Of a stretch of DNA of 64,000 nucleotides, positions 26,770 to 34,708 are shown piece by piece (within the stretch, counting starts at the first letter, position 1; every line of letters starts with the position of its first letter). The notes under the pieces are model-generated. The model was not told where the DNA came from and did no database searches. It saw only the letters and a list, made by a program, of their open reading frames with translations. The position numbers were made by a program, and so were the translations under genes. The stretch spans positions 62,001 through 126,000 of the forward strand of contig NZ_AZDO01000139.1 in NCBI RefSeq assembly GCF_001435505.1, given 5' to 3'. Origin of the DNA: Companilactobacillus futsaii JCM 17355 (GTDB lineage Bacteria; Bacillota; Bacilli; Lactobacillales; Lactobacillaceae).

Positions 26770-27991
26770 TTGAACCACCTCCCTTCAAGTTTTTGTTGTT
26801 TTTCTGATACTCATCTTTCATCTTCAAAGAAACAGTATTTAAAGTTGATTGATAAGTATTCATATTCTCGTTATCTTTATCCGCCTTCTTACCTAACTCG
26901 GCTCGAATTTCATTAGGTGTTAGAATGTTATGTTCTTCCAATGCTGTTAATTCTTGAACTGGTCTAGCTGTTTCTTTACGAGTATCAAAGTCAAATCTAT
27001 ATTTGTGACGTTCCTTATCGTTAAGTAGTTTCATTTGAAACTCGCTAATAATAGGTTGAAAGTAGAACGGCAAATCGAATTGAATATAGCCAGCATTTAA
27101 TTGAGCTACTGATTGATTAGGACTATTAACAGCAAGCTTATAAGCTGGTATCCTCATAGCCTTAGCAATCTGTGATGTGGACCAATTATTACTATTGATC
27201 AGATTCAACACGCTAGTATCAATTTCAAGCGGTTGATAGTCCATTGTGGAGTCAGTTACGATAGGACCGTGTGAATCACCTTCTTGAGCATATTCAAAGT
27301 CAGCTCTAATTTTTCTTCGTGCTTCCTTACTTAACTTAGCTCCATTAACCTTTAAGATCGAACCTTTTAAGCCTGATTTAAAAAATCGTCCTAGTGTGTC
27401 CACACCTGATTTTTGTAATCCAATCTCATCGCCAAGCGATAACAGTGGCGATCTTCCTATAATTCCGTCTGAACTAAAAAATTTAAAATGAATAACATCT
27501 TTTGGTTCCAAATCAAATGAATCTCTTCCGTCTATCGGATTAAATGTATAGAAATATTCACGTCCAGTAACTGGATTATTTTGATAATTAATTGAGACTT
27601 GAGAGGGAGGAAAGAATTCCAATTCAATTGCTTTGCCAGCATTTTTACCGTATTTTGTTGGATCTCGGATAATTCTCGTATATGAATTACCGGTTAAAAT
27701 TGCATTGACCATCATCGAGAATTTCCAAAAATAAGCTGACATGTGACTGTTAATTTTCCTATTTAACAAATAGGTAATCGTATCGTCATCCATAATTGAA
27801 TCGTCGATATCTTTAATTTGCAGAATCGGAAATCTAGCCACATCTCCTGCAATAATTGAAACAGCGGTTAAGACATCAGAATTATTTAAAGCTCCAATTC
27901 CTGCGTAGCCACTACTTGGAATAACTCCATGTTCTAAGTAATCCATAGCCCAGTCATTGCTAGAACTATTTAAACTTCTAAAAAAGCTCAT
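26735..27991 (-). CDS. Portal protein (HK97 type)
   Basis: A 418-residue portal of the HK97/Phage_portal family, with DVLTAVSIIAGDVARFP near the N-terminus and a central LLSLGDEIGLQKSGVD segment. It forms the dodecameric DNA gate at one capsid vertex. The gene order terminase, small membrane protein, portal, protease, capsid is conserved among Lactobacillales siphophages. Confidence 0.92.
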   Translation of the reverse strand: MSFFRSLNSSSNDWAMDYLEHGVIPSSGYAGIGALNNSDVLTAVSIIAGDVARFPILQIKDIDDSIMDDDTITYLLNRKINSHMSAYFWKFSMMVNAILTGNSYTRIIRDPTKYGKNAGKAIELEFFPPSQVSINYQNNPVTGREYFYTFNPIDGRDSFDLEPKDVIHFKFFSSDGIIGRSPLLSLGDEIGLQKSGVDTLGRFFKSGLKGSILKVNGAKLSKEARRKIRADFEYAQEGDSHGPIVTDSTMDYQPLEIDTSVLNLINSNNWSTSQIAKAMRIPAYKLAVNSPNQSVAQLNAGYIQFDLPFYFQPIISEFQMKLLNDKERHKYRFDFDTRKETARPVQELTALEEHNILTPNEIRAELGKKADKDNENMNTYQSTLNTVSLKMKDEYQKNNKNLKGGGSNGKNGNEGDTD

Positions 27992-28006
27992 CTATTCACC
28001 TCCCTT

Positions 28007-28174
28007 CTAGTCAGATTTAATTATTAAAAATGCTAGGATAATTAATGAAATCCCTGTTGCAATCAATCCGGCCGGTAAATTAACGAAATACCAGCCAATT
28101 GAGAACACAAAAAAACCGCAAATCAATAAAAATTGTGGCAAATTCAAAGCTATCCATTTAAATATGTTTTTCAT
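28007..28174 (-). CDS. Small membrane protein between terminase and portal (DUF1056-like)
   Basis: A 55-residue protein with two hydrophobic helices (LLICGFFVFSIGWYF and ISLIILAFLII). AGGAG lies seven bases before ATG 28174. A small two-helix ORF between terL and portal is common in lactobacillus phages and is often listed as DUF1056. Function unknown. Confidence 0.65.
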   Translation of the reverse strand: MKNIFKWIALNLPQFLLICGFFVFSIGWYFVNLPAGLIATGISLIILAFLIIKSD

Positions 28175-28183
28175 TTTCATCTC

Positions 28184-29881
28184 CTAAAATCCAAAATCAT
28201 CACTCATCACATAATCATCAGTTAAGTAATCATCTATGTTTTCGGTGAAACAAATTGCGTAAGCGTCAAGTAAAGCATCAACGGGATCAATTTTGTTAGA
28301 ATATTTATTTTTATTGATTCGAACACCGTTGTTGTCAGTCATTAACACAGCATTTGTAACGGCTGTTTTTAAAATAAAGCTGTCAGAATGAATAATGTTT
28401 CCATTTATTACACCATCCCTAAATTCCTTAGTAGGAGCAGAGAGAGTCATGGTTCCTTGTCTAACCTGAACTTGTTCCCATTCTGGATGTCGTTTTTCAA
28501 TTAATGTTAAAAGCTGCCCATATTGATATGGGTCGTACATGATTCCTTTAACGTCTAAATTGTTTTGTTCAACGAAGGATTCAAGCCAATCAAACACGCG
28601 TTCGTTATCGATAACACCTGATTCAAGTTTGGTTATTTCGCATTGTCCTTTTTCAGCTAAACCACGATAATTCATGCGGTCTTTTTTAATTTTCGCGTCT
28701 AACCCATATTTAGTTCCCACGAAAGAATAGGAATCTGCATACCATTTACCTTCAATCGGAACTAACCAGCTGATAGCGAATAAATCAGACGCTTTACCAA
28801 CATCCACACCTATCCAAACAGGTTTGCCATGGATGTCTGGTTTAGTTTCAACCGTTGTTTTCTCCCAGCTCTCAATATCCAAATAAGAATTTTCTTCGGC
28901 TTGTCGCCACATATTGAAGTTCTTAACTAAAACTTCATTCTTTTCACCAGTTTGTTTGGCAACATCCCACCGTTTTTTGAGATATGGTGCATAATCTTTC
29001 TTAACTTCGGGAATAACAAGAAGCGGATTACTCTTTGTCCAATTCTTAGGATCTTCAATCTCATCAATAGATTCTTGTTCTGCAATAAATGCAAAGTATT
29101 GGTCATCGGTAATCTCGCCCGAAAGAATCTTCTTGGCTCGTGGATATTCAACGGTGTACATAGGAGCATTCATATTAAAGTTAGCTGTAGAAATAATTAC
29201 GATTAGCGGATTATGCAGTTGACCTTGACCAGAAACTAATAGTTCCATCATTTCATTAGTCTTAGAAGCTCCATACTCATCAAGCACTCCTAAATACGGT
29301 TCGAATCCATCGATAGCACCAGTATCACGAGAGAGCGGTCGGACGTATGAATCGTCATCTAAATTAATTAATAGCTCACGAATTTTCTTAGTGGACTTTT
29401 TAATATCTGGAAACTTTGCACGTAATTGATCTAACTGTTTACGAGCCATTTCAAATGCAATTTTTGCTTGCTCCTTATCGTTGGCTGTACAAAAGATTTG
29501 TCTTGAACGCTCAGGGTCTTTAGCAAACAAGAATTCATACAAAATAATTCCAGATATAAGCAGCGTCTTACCTTGTTTACGTGCCATAGAAACAAATACT
29601 TTGTGGAATCTACGTCTACCATGGTCTTTCTTTTCTACCCAACCATAAATAGACTCAATGATAAATTTTTGGAATCCTGCTAGTTTATGAGTGCCACCTT
29701 TAGGGTCTGGCAATAATTCGATGAATTTAATGGCTCTTTCGGCAAGTTTTTGGTCAAACTCGTATGAAAATGTGGCGTCATTGATACGCTTTAAATCATT
29801 TTCGTGGCGCTTTACAGCGTTTAAAGTGGCCTTGCAAGTGACATATTCACCATTTAAAACCTTATTAATATAGTTTTGTAT
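28184..29881 (-). CDS. Terminase large subunit, probable AUA start
   Basis: Motor and nuclease for DNA packaging. Walker A is in MARKQGKTLLISG, Walker B in YLGVLDEYG, and the RNase H-like nuclease begins at WIGVDVGK. The usual N-terminus (YINKVLNGEYVTCKA...) is present in frame upstream of the first standard codon, TTG 29713. AGGAGG is seven bases before ATA 29881, and no ATG, GTG or TTG occurs between. I take 29881, for 565 residues, the normal family length. Starting at 29713 would delete about 56 residues and lacks a ribosome binding site. Confidence 0.85.
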   Translation of the reverse strand: MQNYINKVLNGEYVTCKATLNAVKRHENDLKRINDATFSYEFDQKLAERAIKFIELLPDPKGGTHKLAGFQKFIIESIYGWVEKKDHGRRRFHKVFVSMARKQGKTLLISGIILYEFLFAKDPERSRQIFCTANDKEQAKIAFEMARKQLDQLRAKFPDIKKSTKKIRELLINLDDDSYVRPLSRDTGAIDGFEPYLGVLDEYGASKTNEMMELLVSGQGQLHNPLIVIISTANFNMNAPMYTVEYPRAKKILSGEITDDQYFAFIAEQESIDEIEDPKNWTKSNPLLVIPEVKKDYAPYLKKRWDVAKQTGEKNEVLVKNFNMWRQAEENSYLDIESWEKTTVETKPDIHGKPVWIGVDVGKASDLFAISWLVPIEGKWYADSYSFVGTKYGLDAKIKKDRMNYRGLAEKGQCEITKLESGVIDNERVFDWLESFVEQNNLDVKGIMYDPYQYGQLLTLIEKRHPEWEQVQVRQGTMTLSAPTKEFRDGVINGNIIHSDSFILKTAVTNAVLMTDNNGVRINKNKYSNKIDPVDALLDAYAICFTENIDDYLTDDYVMSDDFGF

Positions 29882-29892
29882 GCTATCACCTC

Positions 29893-30348
29893 CTAAAATC
29901 CTAATTTGTCGGCAAGCGATTTAGGCTTGTCTTCTTTCTTAGGCACATTCAGACGCATACGTGAATCAACCGTTAATCCAATTTCACTTGCTGCTAAACG
30001 AATATTTTTTGAAACTTTATCTAAAGTTCCTAAAATCTTCATTCTATCGTCAATATCATCCACAGTTTCAAGACGTTCGCTTAAATCAATAAATTGTGAA
30101 TACCAGAAACAATATTGTTCGACCATTGCCCTATCAACTGCCCTTACAGGCAAGTTTTTAAGGTCTGGTATAATTCGTTTCCACTCCGCTTTAGCCACGC
30201 CAGAGAGGCGATTAGGGGGTGAGTTTTGGAGTAACTTATAGCCATCACTAGCAAGTATTTCAGCATTGAATTTTGCCTCTTGCTGTTGCTTAGTTAAGTT
30301 GGCTGTTGATTGCTCTAAAACCTTATAAGGACGACCTTTTCTCGCCAT
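29893..30348 (-). CDS. Terminase small subunit (P27 family)
   Basis: A 151-residue protein with the P27-type N-terminal (MARKGRP) and the helical core AKAEWKRIIPDLKNL...DRAMVEQYCFWYSQF. It recognises the packaging site next to the large subunit. GGAGGTGGTGAT precedes the ATG. The gap to the large subunit gene is 11 bases. Confidence 0.88.
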   Translation of the reverse strand: MARKGRPYKVLEQSTANLTKQQQEAKFNAEILASDGYKLLQNSPPNRLSGVAKAEWKRIIPDLKNLPVRAVDRAMVEQYCFWYSQFIDLSERLETVDDIDDRMKILGTLDKVSKNIRLAASEIGLTVDSRMRLNVPKKEDKPKSLADKLGF

Positions 30349-30651
30349 ATCACCACCTCCAATCTTTATATCGAATTACATCTTCTTTCCAATGATATTT
30401 GTGGTCTAAATCGGCCGGTTCAAAAATTTAATTAATAGAATTTCGTGTGCAAAAAAGAGGACGTGCGTTCAAGAAGCAGGGCGAATGTACGCCCCCGTTG
30501 ACTTTGAGGGGGGGTATGTCCAGAAATTTAAGATACCCACATTGGATATAAATCACACGTCGTTCAATTGTTTTTGCAAAATATATTTAAATCAAAAAAA
30601 ATAAAACTAAATTCAATTCATTATTAATTAATGAAAAGAAAATAATTTTAT
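30349..30651. other. Non-coding gap, candidate cos packaging region
   Basis: This 300-bp gap between the HNH and terminase genes holds no convincing ORF. It includes a GC-rich island in AT-rich surroundings (about 30478-30525) with runs of C or G and CGTACATTCGCC-type segments. HNH next to TerS/TerL is the hallmark of cos phages, and cos usually lies here. The cut site cannot be placed by eye. Confidence 0.45.
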
Positions 30652-31494
30652 TTAATTTTGTTTTATTAATTTAACTTTCAAATCTAAATCATTAATCAAT
30701 CTATCAACTTCATTCATAAGACTATATGAGTTAGTAGTATCTCTTTGTTGCTTGTGAAGTCTATTGATACATTCTTCTTTACTTGTACCTAACATCAACC
30801 AATCAACATCATAAGATGTTAAGAGAGTTGTCAATCTATCATCTGGTTTAGTCATGATCAGCCAAACATTCTCAAATGTCTTTTCCGATTTAATCTTTCG
30901 AAGAATCATTTCATAAATCATTTGAACATAATCGTTCACATCTATGTTGTGCTTATGAATCGTTCGGCTGTTAGCTTCAACATCATTTGTGTTCAAGACG
31001 TTAAGCATTGAACCATCTAACGATGATGTAAGTAAATCATAATCATACACAAGATCATGTGATGTCATATGTCTAGCAACATAGGTAGACTTACCACTAG
31101 CTGGGTAGCCTATCACTACATGTATCTTCATAGCTCTATCACGTCCTTTGTTCTTCTTGATCCATTCTCTGCGTGTCTTAAGGTTATGACATCGTTGACA
31201 TAAAGTCTCAAGATTACCTACATTAAGTCTGTCTTCCCAATCATCTTCACTTGGAACAATGTGATCAACTATGTTTCCTTCGAGTCCACATCTAACACAG
31301 GTTGAATAGTCACGCAGCAGGACTTGTTCACGTGTATGTCTCCATGCTGTGGTCTTGTAAAAGGATACATACTCTTTGTTCTCGCGGTTCCTCTTTTGAT
31401 TGTATGCCTTATCTGTTTCAGTTCGGGTCTGGTAATCAATAGGAACTAGCTGCCGTCTTCCGTTGATAACCATTAATTTCTTTGGTTTAGGCAT
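30652..31494 (-). CDS. HNH endonuclease fused to a P-loop kinase-like domain
   Basis: Residues about 45-115 are an HNH nuclease with zinc cysteines (CVRCG and CQRCH) and the VDHIVP motif; such proteins assist terminase cleavage at cos. Residues 125-280 form a second domain starting with Walker A GYPASGKST, followed by an AAA_33/zeta-type kinase pattern and a lid. A basic linker joins the two. The domain combination in one 280-residue protein is less usual than stand-alone HNH. The kinase substrate is unknown. Confidence 0.82.
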   Translation of the reverse strand: MPKPKKLMVINGRRQLVPIDYQTRTETDKAYNQKRNRENKEYVSFYKTTAWRHTREQVLLRDYSTCVRCGLEGNIVDHIVPSEDDWEDRLNVGNLETLCQRCHNLKTRREWIKKNKGRDRAMKIHVVIGYPASGKSTYVARHMTSHDLVYDYDLLTSSLDGSMLNVLNTNDVEANSRTIHKHNIDVNDYVQMIYEMILRKIKSEKTFENVWLIMTKPDDRLTTLLTSYDVDWLMLGTSKEECINRLHKQQRDTTNSYSLMNEVDRLINDLDLKVKLIKQN

Positions 31495-31687
31495 TAGTAA
31501 TCAGTGTCACAATCCAAGCTATAAATATAAATAAGATGAGCGCAAGAATTGGACCCCAGATAGGCAAGAACACTAACCACCATGACCAGGATAGGAAACC
31601 AAGAATCTTGGTCACGACAAAGATGAGAGTGAGAATGGATAGAAACCCTAAGCCTGTTTTAGTTGTATTGCTATCGTTGTTATTCAT
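31487..31687 (-). CDS. Small membrane protein, unknown
   Basis: A 66-residue protein with two hydrophobic helices rich in Trp (LGFLSWSWWLVFLPIWG). GGAGG is placed right after the terminator of the tRNA-like array. It overlaps the HNH-kinase gene by 8 bases. Function unknown. Confidence 0.65.
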   Translation of the reverse strand: MNNNDSNTTKTGLGFLSILTLIFVVTKILGFLSWSWWLVFLPIWGPILALILFIFIAWIVTLITNA

Positions 31688-31700
31688 TACTTATCCTCCA

Positions 31701-31733
31701 AAATAAAAAGCAGATAGATATTATCTATCAGCT
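31701..31733 (-). terminator. Terminator of the tRNA-like array
   Basis: Hairpin AGC-GATAGAT / ATCTATC-GCT with loop AAT and TTTTTATTTT on the minus strand. It separates the tRNA-like array from the HNH and packaging genes. Confidence 0.7.
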
Positions 31734-31740
31734 AATAATA

Positions 31741-31848
31741 AAGTGTGGATAGGAATCCAACCTATCGACGTGCACGCCATTTGCATTCACACTAACTTGG
31801 AAAGTCCCACGAGCCGTTACCTCGCACCTTTCTATAACTTTCCACACC
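31741..31848 (-). tRNA. tRNA-like element 5 (expanded, degenerate)
   Basis: A 7-bp acceptor-type stem GGTGTGG / CCACACT (one wobble) encloses 108 nt. The T-arm-like hairpin GATAGG-TTGGATT-CCTATC has G where the T-loop needs C56. Inside are a GCGAG-GTAACGG-CTCGT arm and GACTT-TCC-AAGTT. It is too long for a normal tRNA; anticodon TCC is possible, but not secure. Confidence 0.35.
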
Positions 31849-31859
31849 ACCAACGATTA

Positions 31860-31927
31860 TAGCGTGTCCAGGGTTCGAACCTGAACGCAAGAGATATGAT
31901 CTCTTAGCTTCCCAACCATTCACGCTA
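31860..31927 (-). tRNA. tRNA-like element 4, anticodon CAU
   Basis: Acceptor TAGCGTG / CACGCTA, anticodon arm AAGAG-ATCATAT-CTCTT (anticodon CAU), T-arm CAGG-TTCGAAC-CCTG. The D-arm is reduced to about a 4-nt loop. The helix under the T-loop is one pair longer than normal unless an A-A mismatch is accepted. Met or Ile identity cannot be decided. Confidence 0.6.
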
Positions 31928-32002
31928 CCAGAGTGAGGGAGACAACCTCACTTCGATTAGTATTAAACTTTTATTTCATACACTGTGGAAATACTTCCAC
32001 AA

Positions 32003-32069
32003 TAGCTAGGCATGGAATCGAACCATGCACGTTTGAATTGTCTTGCCACGCTCTCGACTACGTACGCTA
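32003..32069 (-). tRNA. tRNA-like element 3 (poor acceptor stem)
   Basis: A clear T-arm CATGG-TTCGATT-CCATG and a normal-looking D-arm GTC-GAGAGCGTGGCAA-GAC are present. The acceptor closes with only TAGC / GCTA, and the anticodon region (ATTCAAA) has almost no stem. Upstream GTTTGA and TCAAAC could instead form one long arm. Possibly a decayed or remodelled tRNA. Confidence 0.35.
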
Positions 32070-32241
32070 CGTTAGAGTCGTATCAAACGGAGGCGATATA
32101 TAATCAATAGCCCTTACACTATCTCATCATCCTGTGTTACCCTTTGCACCACTGACTACCAGTTATCAAAAAGTATGATAATTTGTTGTTTTTTAAAAGG
32201 ATATAGACACCCTTTATTTTAGGCTGTTTTCCGCCAGCCAC

Positions 32242-32338
32242 TTGGATGAGATGGAATCGAACCACCGACGTAGAATTAATAATCGCTATCTTAGATACAC
32301 TAATTTCTACTACTAATTACCGCTCTAGTCACCATCCA
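32242..32338 (-). tRNA. tRNA-like element 2 (enlarged anticodon/variable region)
   Basis: Acceptor TGGATGG / TCATCCA, D-arm CTA-GAGCGGTAAT-TAG and T-arm GGTGG-TTCGATT-CCATC are all tRNA-like. Between D-arm and T-arm are about 50 nt bounded by GTAGAA / TTCTAC instead of a clear anticodon arm. Loops offering GTA or CTA as anticodon can be drawn with weak stems only. Confidence 0.5.
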
Positions 32339-32391
32339 ACCTTTTGAATTCTTGTAAGGGGAACTCTAACGAGAGTGGTCTAACTCTCGTA

Positions 32392-32448
32392 TACAGGCAT
32401 CGAGATTTGAACTCGAAAGCTATTGAATAGCTTGGCCAGATTGCCTGT
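32392..32448 (-). tRNA. tRNA-like element 1: 57-nt D-armless form, anticodon UCA
   Basis: A perfect acceptor ACAGGCA / TGCCTGT, a perfect anticodon arm AAGCT-ATTCAAT-AGCTT with anticodon UCA (complementary to UGA), and a perfect T-arm TCGAG-TTCAAAT-CTCGA with a canonical T-loop. Only eight bases (ATCTGGCC) replace the D-arm, and the variable loop is absent. All stems are complete, so this is not random decay. Confidence 0.6.
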
Positions 32449-32585
32449 ACTGCCGACAAGCTTTCCACACTTATCGGTGTCGTCGTTAATTTTATGAGGT
32501 AAGAAAGCTAGCTTCCTGCTAACTTTCTATACTACTAATTTACTACTTACATACATGTCTATAGTCTCAATTTAGTATCAATAAT

Positions 32586-33020
32586 TTAATATGGGTCAAA
32601 CAAGCCTAGCTCGCTTGCTAAATTGCTTAAGAACTCATGCTTCAATCTGAACGCCTGTGCTCTTGAACAATGAACCATTCCATTTAAGATGAGACCATCT
32701 ATCTTATAATAGGGATGTTTTCTGAAATACAATTCTGAAATGATAGTCTTAGTATCATCACTAGCCATTATCAAACACTTATCAATAGCTTTCTTTTCTC
32801 GTTCAAGCATGGTCAAGCGCTTATCAGCTTCAATGGTAATTATCATTTGTTCTTGAGGCTTAGAAATTTTACTAGACTTACCACCTCCAATATTCTCATC
32901 CGATTCTCTATAAGGATGTCTGAGTTCCTTATAACGCTCAGAAATGTATTTATCAAGGTTCGGATAGTCTCTTAATATTTCTTCAATTCTACTTCGTGTT
33001 CCTGGTCTAATAATGCTCAC
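32586..33020 (-). CDS. ArpU/RinA-type late transcription regulator
   Basis: A 144-residue protein with the ArpU-family pattern: basic helical N-terminus, central LEREKKAIDKCLIMASDDTKTIISELYF and a C-terminal sigma-like helix-turn-helix (VHCSRAQAFRLKHEFL). Such proteins switch on phage late genes. It is the last protein gene before the tRNA-like array and the packaging-head genes, which fits that role. Confidence 0.75.
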   Translation of the reverse strand: MSIIRPGTRSRIEEILRDYPNLDKYISERYKELRHPYRESDENIGGGKSSKISKPQEQMIITIEADKRLTMLEREKKAIDKCLIMASDDTKTIISELYFRKHPYYKIDGLILNGMVHCSRAQAFRLKHEFLSNLASELGLFDPY

Positions 33021-33379
33021 TCTCCCTCAAAATAGACATTACATTTATCTGGATCATAGTCGATTCTTTCAATATTAATCATGCTAAAAATAATACTTTC
33101 TTTATTAGTATTGACTTCAACAGTTCCAGACTGCTTATAAATAGTAATCGACGGCGAATCTTCTTTACTAAATATAGCTTTGTCTGTCGTGGTTTGAATG
33201 AATAATGCTGGTTTAATTACAACTACCGACGATAGCTTTGCCTCGTCTCGGCTAGGAATTCTACCGAGATATTTTTCGGAGGTTTTCACATTATGCTTTT
33301 TATTATCAAAAGCATTTAATAAAAGAACCGCTGCAATTCCTCCAAGTGCTCCAATCAAAATTGATGATATTAAGCTCAT
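33017..33379 (-). CDS. Membrane-anchored phage protein, unknown
   Basis: A 120-residue protein with an N-terminal hydrophobic helix (LISSILIGALGGIAAVLLL), then a soluble beta-rich domain. It overlaps its neighbours on both sides by 4 bases (ATGA type). No family recognised. Confidence 0.6.
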   Translation of the reverse strand: MSLISSILIGALGGIAAVLLLNAFDNKKHNVKTSEKYLGRIPSRDEAKLSSVVVIKPALFIQTTTDKAIFSKEDSPSITIYKQSGTVEVNTNKESIIFSMINIERIDYDPDKCNVYFEGE

Positions 33380-33528
33380 TCATTGTCACCATCCTTATCA
33401 ATTCTTGAATCTATGTCCTTAACAGTTAATTTACTAGCGTCAATTTTTCCGGCTACTAATTTAGATTTTGAATCATAATATGACCACGCTGGAAAGCCAT
33501 TAATTAAATACGGTTTAATCTCAGTCAT
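33376..33528 (-). CDS. 50-residue acidic phage protein
   Basis: ATG 33528 follows GGAGGAGATTAA. The product starts MTEIKPYLINGFPAWSYYD and ends in an acidic DKDGDNE tail. It overlaps the next gene by 4 bases. The 70 bases upstream carry a start-less frame with CDECPECGRR, possibly a relic of a zinc-ribbon peptide. Confidence 0.6.
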   Translation of the reverse strand: MTEIKPYLINGFPAWSYYDSKSKLVAGKIDASKLTVKDIDSRIDKDGDNE

Positions 33529-33598
33529 TTAATCTCCTCCCACATTCTGGACATTCGTCACATTTAATAATCGTCCCAATTCTTTCCGAATTATATAC

Positions 33599-33808
33599 TC
33601 ATTTCTCCACCTCATAAACAATCGTTGTGATAATCGCCGGTTTAAATGTTTTGTAAATGTTAGTTACATAATTAGTTTCACTATTATACGTAAAGCCTTG
33701 CATGACTTGGCTTTTAACACTTAGGACTTTATGACTCTTCATGAATTCATTAGTTTGTTCATCATTATTTTCTTCTACATAAGTAATAAACGTTTTAACT
33801 TGCTTCAT
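33599..33808 (-). CDS. Small phage protein, unknown
   Basis: A 69-residue protein (MKQVKTFITYVEENNDEQTNEFM...) with a two-strand beta pattern and an apparent ribosome binding site (GGTGGAAGA). It lies in the early-middle region of small unknown ORFs. Confidence 0.55.
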   Translation of the reverse strand: MKQVKTFITYVEENNDEQTNEFMKSHKVLSVKSQVMQGFTYNSETNYVTNIYKTFKPAIITTIVYEVEK

Positions 33809-33872
33809 TCTTCCACCTCATAACAGTAATGAATCGCATCGATACATTTTATAAATCTACCACTATTTGTCT

Positions 33873-34298
33873 TTATTTATCGTCATCCTCCACTAACACA
33901 GCAAATGCCATATATCTTGGATCAATGGCTTTGATTTCTTGTTCAGTAAATTTGGTTTGATAGTATTGGGCTAAGCGACAGTCGTCTAGTGTTAAGGAAG
34001 CGTCTAACCTGTTTCTGTTGAGATAACTGCTGTCATTATTTTTAATCAGTTGTATATAATATTTCTGTTCAGGAAACTTAGCATTACCACAGTAGAAATC
34101 TATAATGTCCTTAGCCATTTGATTGTTGTCATTAGTATTTTCACGACAATATTTTTCATACAATGCATGACAATCATCATAACCCTCACCAATACCATAA
34201 ATTAGGGTCATAACTGATGAGAAACCGCTGTCTTTAGCTTCCTCTAGTTCCTTACGCTCTGCCTTACTGTAACCCTTTAAAATTCTCACGTTATCCAT
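33873..34298 (-). CDS. DUF1642-like phage protein
   Basis: A 141-residue acidic protein with the segment QKYYIQLIKNNDSSYLNRN and the ending IDPRYMAFAVLVEDD. That C-terminal half resembles the DUF1642 family of Lactobacillales phages. Function unknown. Confidence 0.6.
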   Translation of the reverse strand: MDNVRILKGYSKAERKELEEAKDSGFSSVMTLIYGIGEGYDDCHALYEKYCRENTNDNNQMAKDIIDFYCGNAKFPEQKYYIQLIKNNDSSYLNRNRLDASLTLDDCRLAQYYQTKFTEQEIKAIDPRYMAFAVLVEDDDK

Positions 34299-34311
34299 TT
34301 AATTAGTCCTC

Positions 34312-34497
34312 CTAGTTAATATCACTAAAGTCTAGACTTCCATCGTATAAGCCTGAAAGAACATCTAAGTTAGCCTGATTAACATCATCAATATTTCTAA
34401 TATCTTCATCGCTATAATTTAATACATCAGCTATTTCAACAAAAGTGTAGCCATTTTTGCGCATTTCATAAACTTGTAAGTTAATATCTTGAATCAT
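34312..34497 (-). CDS. Small phage protein with HTH-like segment
   Basis: 61 residues; VYEMRKNGYTFVEIADVLNYSDEDIRNI looks like a short helix-turn-helix of the type used to read DNA in phage regulators. The rest is acidic. DNA binding is inferred from this pattern only. Confidence 0.5.
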   Translation of the reverse strand: MIQDINLQVYEMRKNGYTFVEIADVLNYSDEDIRNIDDVNQANLDVLSGLYDGSLDFSDIN

Positions 34498-34509
34498 ATC
34501 TCTAACTCC

Positions 34510-34701
34510 TTAAAATGGATAACAAATATCTCTTATCACATCATTCTTTTCGGAATCGGTTAACTCTCTTCGTGCGTTAATGAACGTCATAGGTAGTTTG
34601 TTGTGGTGTGTAAATATGTAAATTATTGTGCTCTCCATCGATTGATGCTGATCTTCATATATTTTGGTTAACTCTTCTTTATAAATCTCTTTGCTTGTCA
34701 T
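34510..34701 (-). CDS. Small phage protein, unknown
   Basis: 63 residues, no recognised motif. It is spaced 12 bases from the next gene and probably part of the same early transcript. Confidence 0.5.
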   Translation of the reverse strand: MTSKEIYKEELTKIYEDQHQSMESTIIYIFTHHNKLPMTFINARRELTDSEKNDVIRDICYPF

Positions 34702-34708
34702 CTCAATC

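Noticed and set aside
31741-32448. Five ordinary phage tRNA genes
   Set aside because: D-arms, variable loops and anticodon arms depart from the standard cloverleaf in every element, and two lack a secure anticodon.
33541-33598. A 25-residue zinc-ribbon-like peptide gene (CDECPECGRR) starting at GTA
   Set aside because: There is no standard start, the length is minimal, and it is squeezed between two better-supported genes; noted only as a possible relic.
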